Shown here piece by piece: positions 29,401 through 40,967 of a stretch of 64,000 bases of DNA; the stretch's first letter is position 1; every line of letters begins with the position of its first letter. This DNA comes from Eunapius fragilis (taxonomy: Eukaryota; Porifera; Demospongiae; Spongillida; Spongillidae), in the NCBI GenBank assembly GCA_963681505.1, contig OY811976.1, positions 1,422,359-1,486,358 on the forward strand, in the 5' to 3' direction. The notes beneath the pieces are model-generated. The model saw only the letters and a program-made list of their open reading frames with translations, was not told the DNA's origin and searched no databases. The position numbers and the translations under genes are program-made.

Positions 29401-31555
29401 CTACAAAAAAAGATATCATTCAAATAAACTCTACTACTCTATGCATACATACACAATTTGATCAAAACTTTTATTGTCCAGCGTTCCACTTCTAGCTACA
29501 TGTAATGAATATGCCTTATTTAATTGAGTTGATACCTTTCCATATAATCAAGTGGGCACTGTAATTATCAGTAGCATATGTACTGCAATTAATTAAAGAT
29601 GAGACATCTTTTAACTTGCTACATGTATGCAAAAGGTTTACTTTGGTATAGTCCGCCCTCCTTTTAAGTTCATTCCCTCCTCACAAGCACAGCACAGGGC
29701 ATTACACCGTCACCGTGAAGACGACTCTTTTCATAAAACTCAGTACTCAATATCCAGAAAATTAGACTCACTCATTGTTTCCCTTTGCAACATAAAATAC
29801 AACAAAAGCTAATATTTCACTGATATAATAAGCTATACTCAGATACATGTGTAGAGCTGTGCACATGTAAATCATTGCGTACTACACTTTTTCCCTGTGC
29901 TCATGTTGAATCTGGCTTCCCAGGACTTTGTCTTACATGTACATATGCAATGTAAGAAATCCTCAAGTGCAATGATGCAATGTGCTCTGGTACAATGTGT
30001 ACAATTATGCTAATTAAACAATGTTAGAGGCAACTAATACCACGTTACCACGTTCATACAACGATGGCACGGTACGGCACGATTATCCATACGCATTGGT
30101 TTCTATGTGGTATCGATTAGTTTTTAAAAAAAGCAATTCCGTAAACTAATTAATTACCAGACATCAAAATGGATGACTTGTTTACAACGTTCCATGCGAT
30201 CGAGAAAAGGAGGCATCAGAGGCACAAGAGGAGAGCAATTATATTTTCTCAGTTTTACACATAATAATAGAAAATTGCATAGCAATTTTGCACGCAAGAT
30301 CGAAGCTGATTCCCCTCTGAAATGTTTCAACATAGCAGAGCTATCCCACGCACATGCCCGCCTGCTCCCCAAAACAAGGCCACCATTACATTTAAAAGTA
30401 TTACTATTTGTATTCTGAGTTACATAAATGTACATACAAGTACAGGATCTGATGAATGCACTTGCCTGTACTAGAGAGCAGGTACAAAGTAAATGTACAC
30501 AATGTCATATATATTAAGGCAACCCAATGTTAAAAAAGATGAAGGAAACGAGATATTAAAAACATTCTTTCTGAGAAAGTTGGTAGGATATAGGATTTCA
30601 AGGCAATGGTGGTGTAAAAAGGGGATCAACAACGATATGAACTTTTTAAACAGTCCAATATTTAGTACTTCTGTAGTACGTAGCTATAAATAGAACCTCC
30701 CTTGTTCCCTTCCTTTTTACACTATAAAGACGTGGATGTGAGGGATTGACCCAGAAGTCAAAGACCTAAAATTCTACATGTGCATGTGAATATGAACATG
30801 CTGTCACGATACATGTATGTATATTTAATTATACACATAAATTTGTAGGCATTAATTATGAGAAATGCACACATACACTCACTTCTCTCCTTTCGGGGAC
30901 AACTTTATTCACCAGAAATACATTTGCCTCTGCCTCTGCCATTATTCAGGGTGATGAATGTTTTGCTAGCTGCAAATAACAAAAGGGTTGATGACAACCA
31001 TGAGCAAAAAGAACTTTTTCACCCCACTCAAGTACAGAATTATAAGGCCCAAGACCACTTTTCTCATTAAATAGATCCCTTTGCTGTTTGTATTAAGGTC
31101 CAAACCCAAACCCTAGCGAATACACTAGTCCAAAAATGGTGACAGGCAGCCCTCCCACCGCCAGCACCACTATTTCATGTGCTTCTAACCTTATAGAAAG
31201 AACAGATGAACTAGCAAACCTGCTTTATACAAGCAAACACAACTGCAATTATCTATCTCACCTATTAAATTCACATTGTACCAAACATATGTACAATAGG
31301 GTCATTGCACTAAACATATGTACAGTAGAGTCATCATACCCAAACATATGTACAGTAGGGTCATTGCACCAAACATATACCAAAGCAACACTGCCAAGGC
31401 CTGCCTAGACACCATGCTTTCCATCCAGCCAAAGGAGAGTGCAGCTGGGAGTGGGGAAACCAGAGAGAGTGTTGTAAGCAAGCAGGCTGCTGAGATGCTT
31501 GCTAAGCTCCCTCCAAACTACCATCTGCAATCAAACTGAGCCCAGATTGAGTCAT
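29401..31555. other. Intron or intergenic DNA with repeats
   Basis: AT-rich. A short plus-strand frame at about 30168-30300 (MDDLFTTFHAIEKRRHQRHK) has no known domain. A copy of the long-armed MITE (see 40694) lies at about 30540-30715. A 30-bp tandem repeat (ACCAAACATATGTACA...) spans about 31279-31380. Confidence 0.4.
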
Positions 31556-31589
31556 AAGTCATACCTCCTCAAACGAGGAGGTATGACTT
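31556..31589. repeat. Perfect 15-bp hairpin
   Basis: AAGTCATACCTCCTC and its exact complement GAGGAGGTATGACTT flank an AAAC loop. It stands alone, without a T run that would suggest a terminator, in a region without genes. Confidence 0.85.
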
Positions 31590-31796
31590 AACAAGAGTGA
31601 CTGCCGTTTGATCAAGAAATGATGCCACATGAACCAAACATTACAACTATTTTATACATTGACAAACATAAGTGCTTTGCAGTCATAAATCACGTCACGT
31701 GAGTATAAGATCACGTCACGTGATACATGTACAGTCCATGTACTTTTGAAGTTTCCACTATTCATATATGGAGGGCTTTTGGGCTTGATTGTCTAT

Positions 31797-31925
31797 ACAT
31801 GATGAGACATGAGCATCTAGTGTAGGTGATGAGACATGAGCATCTAGTGTAGGTGATGAGACATGAGCATCTAGTGTAGGTGATGAGACATGAGCATCTA
31901 GTGTAGGTGATGAGACATGAGTGGA
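31797..31925. repeat. 27-bp tandem repeat, about 4.6 copies
   Basis: Units of GATGAGACATGAGCATCTAG followed by TGTAGGT. The frame stays open across the array on the minus strand (HVSSPTLDA per unit), but there is no other sign of coding. Confidence 0.9.
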
Positions 31926-31990
31926 TGGTTGGTGAGTGGGCGGGCAGGTGGACGGACAGTCGGACAGACGGACGGATGGATGGAACAAAC

Positions 31991-32306
31991 CATCAATTGG
32001 TACATCAATAAAGTAGTTTCCACTAAAATTATCTGGTAGATATATACATGTATAATCGTCGTCAATATCACACGTTTCTTGTATATTCCTGTCACGTATA
32101 AGAATGAATTACTACACATATTTATGAATGACTGACTCACTCTTCAAGATAGTATAAACCATTTGCTTTGCTGCAGAAATTTTCACTGCAGACAAACTGA
32201 CACATCTCGTTCCAGCAAAAGTCGTGACTTTAAAATGTCTTCGAAGTTCTCCAAAAAGCACAACAATTTTCTCTGTCATAATTACACTAGAATAATCGAA
32301 TTTCAC
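31991..32306 (-). pseudogene. Duplicate of the CR header exons, with a one-base deletion
   Basis: Exon 1 (ATG 32306 to 32141) and exon 2 (32088-31991) match the header exons of the CR-type gene (23938-23799 and 23746-23655), as do the intron between them, the downstream array and about 140 bp upstream. The start reads MTEKIVVLFGELRRHF. A T has been lost from a T run (GAAATTTTCAC here, GAAATTTTTCAC in the intact copy). This changes the frame, so exon 1 no longer joins exon 2 in the intact phase. Exon 2 carries a 6-base insertion that keeps phase, and its donor is GTTTGT instead of GTTAGT. The copy lies upstream of the kinase-like exon on the same strand, where it would serve as that gene's header if the break were absent or bypassed. 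Confidence 0.7.
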
Positions 32307-34743
32307 CCATTAGAATGCTAACAATTTATTCTACAATCCATACACTTCATAACCATCAACATGAGTGCTAATATATGCATTGTTTTTCTCATCCTTTCAT
32401 TTTAAAGAGAACGGTGAGGGTGGCCATGGGTGAAGAGAAGGGTGACTATAAATGGTGGCCATGAGCAACTATAAATGCAAGGAAGGGTGACCATGAGTGA
32501 ATAGAAAGGTGACCAATCAGTGCAAAGAAGGGTAACCATGAGGAATGTAATGGCAGGTACAATCAACCAATCCTATTCATTTGTGAAGGGATTCGAGTGA
32601 GAGCTTGCCTGTTGCGACCCGAAAGATGGTGAACTATTCCTGAGTAGAATGAAGCCAGGTGGAAGCTCGTAGCGATACTGACGTGCAAATCGATCATCAA
32701 ACTTGGGTATAAGGGTGAAAGACGTAGCCATGTGCACTCCTCCTACGTCATTTAGACACGCCCTATGTTACATTCCATGCATACTTGCAATATGATTGTG
32801 TCAGCCATATATCTATTTAGTGCTGAATGTTTCTCATTAAACTTTTACATGCCTATCCGTGCAGTGTGCACACTCCTCCCTCTTCCAGTGCTCTTCAACT
32901 CCTCCTACCCACAGCCCTCTACACTGTGTAGAAAGCCTACGTTATATACTGCTGCAACTTGGCTAATGAACCAGCAACCTCCAGAATGAACAGAGCAACC
33001 AGTAGTCACCAAACAGGAAGAGATGAAAGTACCACTGTATATATTTACTCTTTAACTCTGATGCCTCTTCCATGAAAACATATTAGTCGGGTTGTACACT
33101 AAGACAGCATCAATGTGCATACAAATTCAGTCAGCAGGGAGTTATGATTCATCAGAGTAAATATTCATGATGGTGTCATATCATAAACCATTCACGCTAT
33201 TAAAAATTGTATTGCATTAAAGCAACATTCATAATAGGTCAAACATATATGAGCATTTACACCAAAATCAAAAGCAAGGCGCCCAATTCGAGTCTCACAG
33301 AATATGGAAAAGTCTGATAATTACAGAGTGTCTACACCAACAGCTAAGTAAAATGTCAACTTCACAAACGTCATAGTTTGCACACCCCTCTGCTTTCCTT
33401 CAAAACATGCATTAGTTGGAACTAAAATCCCTCTATTTAACATTCAATTGCGTACATTTATAAGTGTTTACACAATGCTCCTAGATACTTTGAACATTAA
33501 TATTACATGTACTGTATATTAACCAATTGAGGTCAGAAGCTGCGAATTCGCGGCATAACTTACTTCGGGGCAGTTGCCACGAATAACACGGGAAAGTATT
33601 TAAAAACTGCGGCACTTAATACTAATCAGAAATATAGTACATTGATGACTCTCGCAAAAGTCACACGATATCATACAACAAAATTTTTATTCCAGCCTTA
33701 GACAACTGAAATTACGTTATGTAATTCTGGCCTCAATCGGTTACTACAACAGTGGAAAATATAAGTAGACATGCCAGCAGTTTTTTAATCCCAGTGGCAA
33801 AGGCACGGACATGGCGCACACTCATTATGATGGATTGCAACTTAGATATCTGCAACAATCTCATGCTGGTAATCAGTACCAGTGAGTACCATCGATAATG
33901 CGTTGCTCCGTTTGTTCTATAACAAAAACTGCAGTGACTCTCAATGAAGAATTGGTTTTAAACCCCACTGACAGATTCCAGCATAAGCAAGAGACTGTTC
34001 TTTGATGCGTTTTATGCCTATTATAGTAGTTTTTAAATGGTTGCTACAGTGTATGTATGCATCAATTTATTGGTTGCTACATATGCACTGCTATTGTCTA
34101 CATTGGTTACATGAAAACCTTCGGAATCTGTAAGGGTCTGGGAACCCTTATGTAATTACATAATTACATTATGCTGAACGTGTGTACTCATTAACACATA
34201 GAAGCTACTCTTGGCAGGACACTGTAATGTAAAAGAATGATCCATACCCACGGACCTCTTCGTGAATTCAGGCCAAGAAATCTATTGGACAATTTAGTAG
34301 AGTATACATATTAAAGGACTATTAAAACATGCAGTTGTGTGTATGTTATGCACGATTGAGGATTTGTACGATCCATCAATTGCACTGCACCATGGATGGA
34401 TCAATTGATTGCACACCTATCAATTGATCACGCAATAATAGATTGATCGTACACTACTGCGCTTGCACGATCGATAGATGGAATATGTGCACGTGCTTTG
34501 GTGTGAAACAGTCTTCAGTTGCTAAGGCATTACTTCAAGCCAGCCACTTCATTCACTTCAATCGCTTCATGTTGAGATGGATCTGCTTTTCAAGGAGTGC
34601 ATAACGACTATTGCTACCGCCCACCGCCAAAGCAGCCTCGACAAAAAGCCAAGAAAGGTTCAAAGCCATTGTCCACCATCTATCGTCCCCACAAGACAAA
34701 GTTGATTCCCATTTCAAGCACTGGGTTAATAAACAAGTACCTA
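32307..34743. other. No gene recognised; dispersed repeats
   Basis: At 32440-32540 the sequence contains diverged GGGTGACCATGAGTG units like the minisatellite at 38815. About 33010-33300 is a diverged copy of 38520-38800 (shared blocks GCCTCTTCCAT, AAAACATATTA, GGGAGTTATGA, TAAACCATT). Around 34360-34490 there are ATCAATTGAT palindromes. No supported gene. Confidence 0.45.
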
Positions 34744-35113
34744 ATGCTAGGTAAACCTAGCGTTCGCTAGGTAAACCTAGCGATCTTTGTGGGTAGATTA
34801 ATCCACAGCCCTTGCTATTTTATTGTCTGAAATGGCGTCTTCTCATGTGTGTGGAAGCAGGCTTGCACCGCCTCCAAGTGTGGGTTTGAATAGTATAGTT
34901 TTACAGAACTAGGTGCAAAGGTAGCAGTTAAAGGTCAGAGGTTGCAATTGAAGGATGCATTGATGCGCGCATATGGCATATGGGATGGAAGGATGTAGAA
35001 ATACAGGGGGAGGTAGTTTCAAAACCTAAAAAGAATACTAGACGGGTGAAGTGGCATTCAACCATCAAAAAACGCTAGGTTATCCTCGCGTTTTCGCTAG
35101 GTACACCTAGTGT
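34744..35113. mobile_element. 370-bp MITE with CTAGGTAAACCTAGCG ends
   Basis: The left end TGCTAGGTAAACCTAGCG and the reverse complement of the right end (ACACTAGGTGTACCTAGCG) match over most of 18 bases. The motif is itself palindromic and is repeated inside each end. No coding sequence. Confidence 0.6.
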
Positions 35114-35300
35114 TATTTTAGGAACTTATAGATTAAAAGCAGAAACTGTAAACTTGCTGATCTACCTGGACTGGAACTTTTCAAGGTGTTTGTAATTTCA
35201 AATGAAAGGAACAACAAGGTTTGTATAATATAGTTGCATACACTTATACGCAACATTAAAACTATCATTGTAGGAGGATGGTGTGAAATTACTGTGTTAA

Positions 35301-36093
35301 AGGAAGGCTGACATGGAAAAACAAGTGCCTTTATAAATGAAGAGAATCTTGTTCTTAGTTCACCTTTATTTTGACGCTTGGACGATGAGTTATTCAGAGT
35401 GGAATATTGAATGAGCGGACGCCCACGTCATGTGACATGGGCGTTGGCCCTGGTTCCCTTTATGTATTAACTATATCATTGTACAATCTCGTTAGTTCAG
35501 TTTATATTGTTCTGTGCGAAAATCAATGGGTCTTTTTTGTGTTATTGGCGGATATTGTTACTCCTATCGGGGACATAAGGACGGAACCGTTTTCCCCTTA
35601 AAAACATTCCTGTTTGACTATGGTAAGTGTTTAACAGCCTGGCAATCGCTTTCTCATCTCAGTGGTTTACTGCTCTAAACCTGCCTCTGGGGTAAGAACT
35701 GAAGGACAATGCGCGTGTTTGTGGTTCTCACTTTAGAGACAGCGATTTCGTTACGACGCAAAGTGGTTCCATACGAAGGTTACTGCCTGACACTGTCTCA
35801 TCTTTGTTCCTGGACACTGATCTCACTTATATGTCGCAATGCCTGTCATGGTCCAAAAAGGTAAGGCCTAATCTCCGACATAACTGAAGGCTACATTGAA
35901 CAAATAACCGAAATGTAATAAAGGGAACCAGCGTGACGACAGTGACAAAAAATAAAATGACGTGTTATGGACGACAACTTTACACATATATATCACGAAA
36001 ACAAAAAATAAAAATCACAAAACTTGGTGAGAACACTTATTTTTAGCAGTACTTTCAGAAAATTAAATTTTAAAAATGCATGTCAGCCTCCCT
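35301..36093. mobile_element. 793-bp non-autonomous element with TTAA target duplication
   Basis: Ends AGGAAGGCTGACATG (left) and AGGGAGGCTGACATG (reverse complement of right) are flanked directly by TTAA at 35297-35300 and 36094-36097. TTAA duplications are made by piggyBac and Kolobok transposases. The terminus matches the left edge of the dead GDGRCDSPG transposase at 16505, which favours that family as the mover. No coding capacity. Confidence 0.75.
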
Positions 36094-37255
36094 TTAACAT
36101 TTAGAAAAATATAAATACCAGGGTGATAGCTGGTAGGTAACATCCGAGCCTTAGCGTTACATCTGACAGGAGAGGGTAGTATACTTACTGGAGGACATAA
36201 TATTTTCCTTACGCTGGATTTACGTGCAGTACAATGTTGATTAGTCCTGCAGTGATTGTAATTGCATACAGTAGTTATTATGTGCAGAGGGTACTATAGG
36301 TAAATGAGACCTAGTAAGCTTCACAACAGCGCTTTGATCTGAATTTGGCTTTCATTATGGCATGCATTATTTTTCCTTATGAAGGTGCAACATCATTACT
36401 TTGGAATAACAAGAGGGGAAGACAGCAAAAGAAGTGTTCACAGCCTTCAATAACAGTCCAGATGACCATTTGTTCTAACTTTCTTGAATTTGTGTGTTCA
36501 TTCAATCTTGATTTAATGTTTTGATTTTATTATTATAATTATTAAGTTTTACAAAATATCTCTTACAGATGAAAGGCTTTAGATACTAATTCCTTACAAG
36601 AAATGCAATAATTATCATACATCCAATAAGCCCTGATTTATTGAGTTTAATAATTTGTTTTTGATTATAATGAATTAATTGATAAACAATACAATAAGTT
36701 GTTGATTTGATAAAATTTTCCCCGTTTAGTACAGTATTTTGTAGGGGTTAGAACGTTTTTTGCTACATTAAATAAATTTTAAAGATTTTTCCTGGATTGT
36801 GGGACACCCTGTACAGAAGATGAAAGGCTGAAATTATTTCACCCCAGACACTTTAATAAAGTTAAAAAATCCCTCATAATACCTTCATGAAAGAGCTTTT
36901 ATTTAATGCTAATTTCATTGATGAGAGTTGAAGGGTACACCAAATGCATCAAATACAGAGTGTCCAAGGAAAAGGTCACAATAATAACCATTAATATCTC
37001 CACAACAAAAGACATCTAAGGGATGGCCTATGCCCATGACTGCCCTACTAATAAAATAAGTTTGGGGGAAATCTGAGTCAGACATGCAGAAAGTTGCGTA
37101 CGCTTGTGTACAAATGACCCAGCTTTGCTATGGGTAAAGACTATCAGTGAAAGACTGATCTTGTATTGAGTTGTACTAGTAGCACAGAGCAATTGATAGA
37201 TGATTTCCTGGCTTGTGTTTGTATGGCGTGTGTGTGAGTGGCCTTGAGCTACCAA
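36094..37255. other. No gene recognised
   Basis: AT-rich. GATTGTGGGACACCCTGTACA (36793-36813) resembles the inverted terminus of the mariner-like element at 53800, and TACAGAGTGTCC (36955) may be another end; these look like remains of that repeat. Confidence 0.4.
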
Positions 37256-37620
37256 GGCTGGGGTTCAACACACACCACTAGCCACCGAGGCTGGGGTTCA
37301 ACACACACCACTAGCCACCGAGGCTGGGGTTCAACATACACTACTAGCTACGGAGGCTGACACACCACTAGCCACCAAGGCTGGGGTTCAACACATACAG
37401 CCGCCTAGGCCGTGGTTCAACATGTCCCTAGCTGCTGAGGCTGGGATTCGACACATACATCCCTAAGCTAGGATTCAACATTGCCACTAAAGCAACAGTT
37501 GCACTCCAGCCTCGATGGCTAGTGGTGTGTGTTGAACCCCAGCCTTGGTGGTTAGTGTGTGTTGAACCCCAGCCTAGGTGGCTCTATGTGTCGTGAACCC
37601 CAGCCTCGGTGGCTATGGGT
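37256..37620. repeat. 33-bp minisatellite present in both orientations
   Basis: Six or so units of the form CTAGCCACCGAGGCTGGGGT then TCAACACACACCA run to about 37480. They are followed after a short spacer by four units in the reverse orientation (GTGTGTTGAACCCCAGCCT). The two arrays can pair as one large hairpin. Confidence 0.85.
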
Positions 37621-37749
37621 GTGTTGTGTTGCAACTTCCTATTCTCGGCAGAAAGGTCACTGGTTGAGTATGATCAAGCCTCAGCAGCCATGACATAATA
37701 TTGTTTGAGCTGATGACATGTAACTGCTCTTCTCTCTCCACACAGATGT

Positions 37750-38520
37750 ATTCTCCTCAGGCATGTGGCCATTGCTGAGCAATCTGGAGGACCCTGAGCT
37801 ATGGAGGCTTGCCCAGGCTCTACCTGCAACGGTACTAAAGAGTAGAGCTGACAGCACTTCAAAGAAATATCTTGGTGCATCTTGGTAATGAAAGCTCTGG
37901 GCCAACTCTCGAGAAGGGGTGCCCAGCTTCCCCGTAAAGGAAGCCCATTTGGTGCTGTACATGCAGCACCTCAGTGAGTTCTGGGGACTAAAGCTGCAGC
38001 AGGAGAGGAAGCAGTGCATGCTTTGATCCTGGTTGCATGGGCTAGCAGTACTCTAGTCATTGGGGGGAGCGAGGGGGGGGGGGGGGGGGGGGGGGTCACT
38101 TTTAGTTCAAGTAACCTTAGAGGGTCTAAGACGCACTTTGGCTAAACTAAAAGTCAGAAAGGAACCTATCACAGCAGATATGTTGAAGGCCATGGTTGAG
38201 GCAGCGAGGCCAGACCCAGCCCTGACAGAGGTTAGGTTGTTAGTAGTGTGTTTTTTGGCATATGCTGGGTACATGCGCTGTGATCAATTGGTTAAACTAA
38301 AGTGTGAGGACATTGCCTTTAACACCAAAAGCATGGTGGTTAGGATAAAATCTATCAAGATCAACCAGTACAGAGATGGAGCATCCTTAGTAATTGCATG
38401 CACCAGCTTGCCAACATGCCATGTTGGAAAGGTATTTCCGCATGGGGGGATTGGAGAGCTCCCACAAAGAATTAGTGTTTTGAGGAATAATGCACTAAAA
38501 CAGGGGAGTATAAACATTTA
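37750..38520 (+). pseudogene. Tyrosine recombinase (phage-integrase type), broken and truncated
   Basis: An N-terminal core-binding segment (LPATVLKSRADSTSKKYLGA, then FPVKEAHLVLYMQHLSE, about 37805-37990) contains stops. It is followed after a poly-G run by a clear frame with TLEGLRRTLAKLKVRKEPIT, then LLVVCFLAYAGYMRCDQLVK, the segment that bears the first catalytic arginine, and DGASLVIACT. The HxxR box and the nucleophilic tyrosine are absent; the frame ends in repeat DNA at 38520. This XerD-like group is common in sponges and cnidarians, often from Crypton or DIRS elements; which one cannot be told here. Confidence 0.75.
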
Positions 38521-38814
38521 TTTCTTAACCCTTTTGCCTCTTCCATAAAAACATATTATAGTTGGGTTATACACTCATCAATTTGATGCCAAAAATAGCC
38601 ATACAAGTTCTGTGAGTAGGGAGTTATGACTCTTCAAAGTAGAAAACAATCATTCATGACAATGTTATATCGTAAACCATTTGCATTATTTAAAAGTTTT
38701 ATTGCGTTAAAGTAACATCCATATTAGGTTAAACAAATATGATCAATTACACACAAATCTAAACGGTAGTGTCCAATTTGACACTGAGGGGACATAAAAT
38801 GACCCTACAGAGAA

Positions 38815-39065
38815 TGGTGACCATGGGTGCAGAGAAGGGTGACCATGAGTTTGACCATGAGCGTGGGGAAAAGGGTGACCATGAGTGCAGAGAATGGTGT
38901 CTATGAGTGCTGAGAAGGGTGACCATGAATGCAGATAAGGGTGTCCATGAGTGCTGAGAAGGGTGACCATGAATGCAGATAAGGGTGACCATGAGTGCTG
39001 AGAAGGGTGACCATGAATGCAGATAAGGGTGACCATGAGTGCTGAGAAGGGTGACCATGAATGCT
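38815..39065. repeat. 22-bp minisatellite, about 11 copies
   Basis: Units of GACCATGAGTGCTGAGAAGGG and GACCATGAATGCAGATAAGGG (plus T) alternate, so the higher-order unit is 44 bp. Diverged single units occur at 32440-32540 and at the 3' end of the basic-protein gene near 24080-24110. Confidence 0.9.
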
Positions 39066-40693
39066 GAGGTGTGACTTGCTCCAGTTGCTCAACCAAACAT
39101 ACGGATCCATAATGAAGACACTGCCCATCATGTTTAGCACTATGAATTCAGCAGTGATACACCACGAGTAGCAGTTCGATAAACTTTCTACCCTTATGCT
39201 TGTGCACATGCAGTGATTTAACTTCAATTGGTTGATGCAATTTACTCTCACCATTATTATTAAGTAGCACACGCACTAAAAATCCAAAAATAGAAACATA
39301 GCTTGTATTTTAATGTGAAGACATAAATTTTGTGTATTTCCAAGGGTACATAACATACTGAATGACTTTTATAAGTTCACCCATGGTCATTTTGATATGA
39401 ATAACAACCACAACACTACAAGCAATTTCATATTCATCACTTCGTAGATTTTAGTCAGAATGAATCAGCAGACCCGTAGCAGCCAGTTATACATAAGTCT
39501 GTGAGGATCAGGATCAGGAGAAGCTGGTGGAGTATGTAACACACACACACCTAACCTTCTCCTCCCCTTTCCTTAATACACATTTTAACACCCATATACA
39601 AGACTAGAACTTTTTACCATCATAAACCAGTGTCATTACCCTCCAAGAATAAACCTCTCTAGACATCATCCCTTTACTTCTTAGAAGCCAAACAAGCACA
39701 CGGAGGAAACAAACAGGAACAGACCTCCAGACTGAACAGATATAACCTCCAGACTAAACAGATGAACCAGAAACCTTCAGACTGAACAAAGGACACCCAA
39801 CCTTCTGACTGAACAGTAGGCTATTAGCAACAAGACATGCAAATTATCATAATGAGAGAGACAACAAGACAGACAACAAGAGTTTATAGCCTGTGCTTGT
39901 TATACTTACACTTGTGAACATTACCTTTTGTATCACTTGTAACTTTGATAGTCAGCTAGAGAAAAGCACTCTCGGCAATAAAAAGTCTAAGGACAGAAAC
40001 AAATGAACCAGTAGCTCAAGGCGCAAACAAAAGAACTGCACGTGAGAACATTAGGCTATCATCAGGAACTACGATAGTAGTTCCTATATAGGAATTGACC
40101 CGGGTCGTGAAATCATTAAAAAACGCGCCCTGCGTACATGTATAACTCGCGTACCGAGAAACGAATAGTGTTGCTCTTTTTTGCTATCGAACCAGAAGGC
40201 AAAGACGGTCATTTTAATGTTTTACTCCAGTCCGAAACTGTTTGCTTTAAGAGAACAAAAAAGTTCGTGTTTTACCTCGTTCCCAGGCCAAATCTTCTCC
40301 GTCGTCGTCGTCGTCGTCGTCGTCTTCTCGGGTGAGTATAACTCCGGATAGGAATGGTTTTAATAGGCGCCAATTATACCAATCGCTTTAGAATCTCCTG
40401 GAAGGACATCTTCAAGTATCAGATATATGAATAAAGCTTAAAACTTACATACGTAATCATTACGTAATGCGTAGTGTTAAATACAAGCGTTCCCATGGCG
40501 ACATTTACGTATATTTAGAATTGTGCAAACAAAGAGGAGAGCAGACGTGTTAGAATTCTCCCGCGTTCCTTACAGTGATCCCAAACAAAAGCGGCCGTCT
40601 GCTCGTGACGGTAACTGAAGCGGAGGGGTGGAGGGGTGGGGGGGCACTTGCCAGTATAAATAATCTTGTCATGATAATTAAAAAAATAGAGGA
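39066..40693. other. No gene recognised
   Basis: A loose tandem repeat around CAGACTGAACAGAT (39725-39815) and a CGT/GTC microsatellite (40296-40325). A plus-strand frame at 40138-40335 ends in the microsatellite-encoded arginine run and has no recognised domain. Confidence 0.4.
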
Positions 40694-40967
40694 AACAAGT
40701 AAAGAAAAACATTCTCTAACGAGAAAGTTGGTGTGATATAGGAATTGGAGGCAATGGTGGTGTTAAAAGGGAACAAGGTTTTGAGAAAAGGGTATTGAGA
40801 CAAAAATCCTATATTGAGCACGTGTAAATGTAACAGAACCAAAAGAAGTGCTAAATACAGGATTTTTGTCTCAAAACCTTGTTCCCTTCCTTTTAACACC
40901 ACCATTGCCTCCAATTCCTATATCCCACCAAGTTTCTCGTTAGAGAATGTTTTTCTTTACTTGTTAC
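40694..40967. mobile_element. MITE with inverted arms of about 115 bp
   Basis: The two arms (AACAAGTAAAGAAAAACATT... and its reverse complement) pair over about 115 bases around a central spacer of about 45 bases, with short indels. A diverged, one-armed copy lies at about 30540-30715. The long arms would transcribe into a stable hairpin. No coding sequence. Confidence 0.75.

Noticed and set aside
36793-36972. A second complete mariner-like MITE
   Set aside because: Only isolated end-like sequences (GGGACACCCTGTACA, TACAGAGTGTCC) are present and they do not pair as the two ends of one element.
38815-39065. Possible CRISPR array (regular short repeats)
   Set aside because: The repeats are contiguous 22-bp units without unique spacers, in a eukaryotic repeat-rich region; this is a minisatellite. 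The same holds for 12560-13120, 26183-26314, 31797-31925 and 49956-50115.
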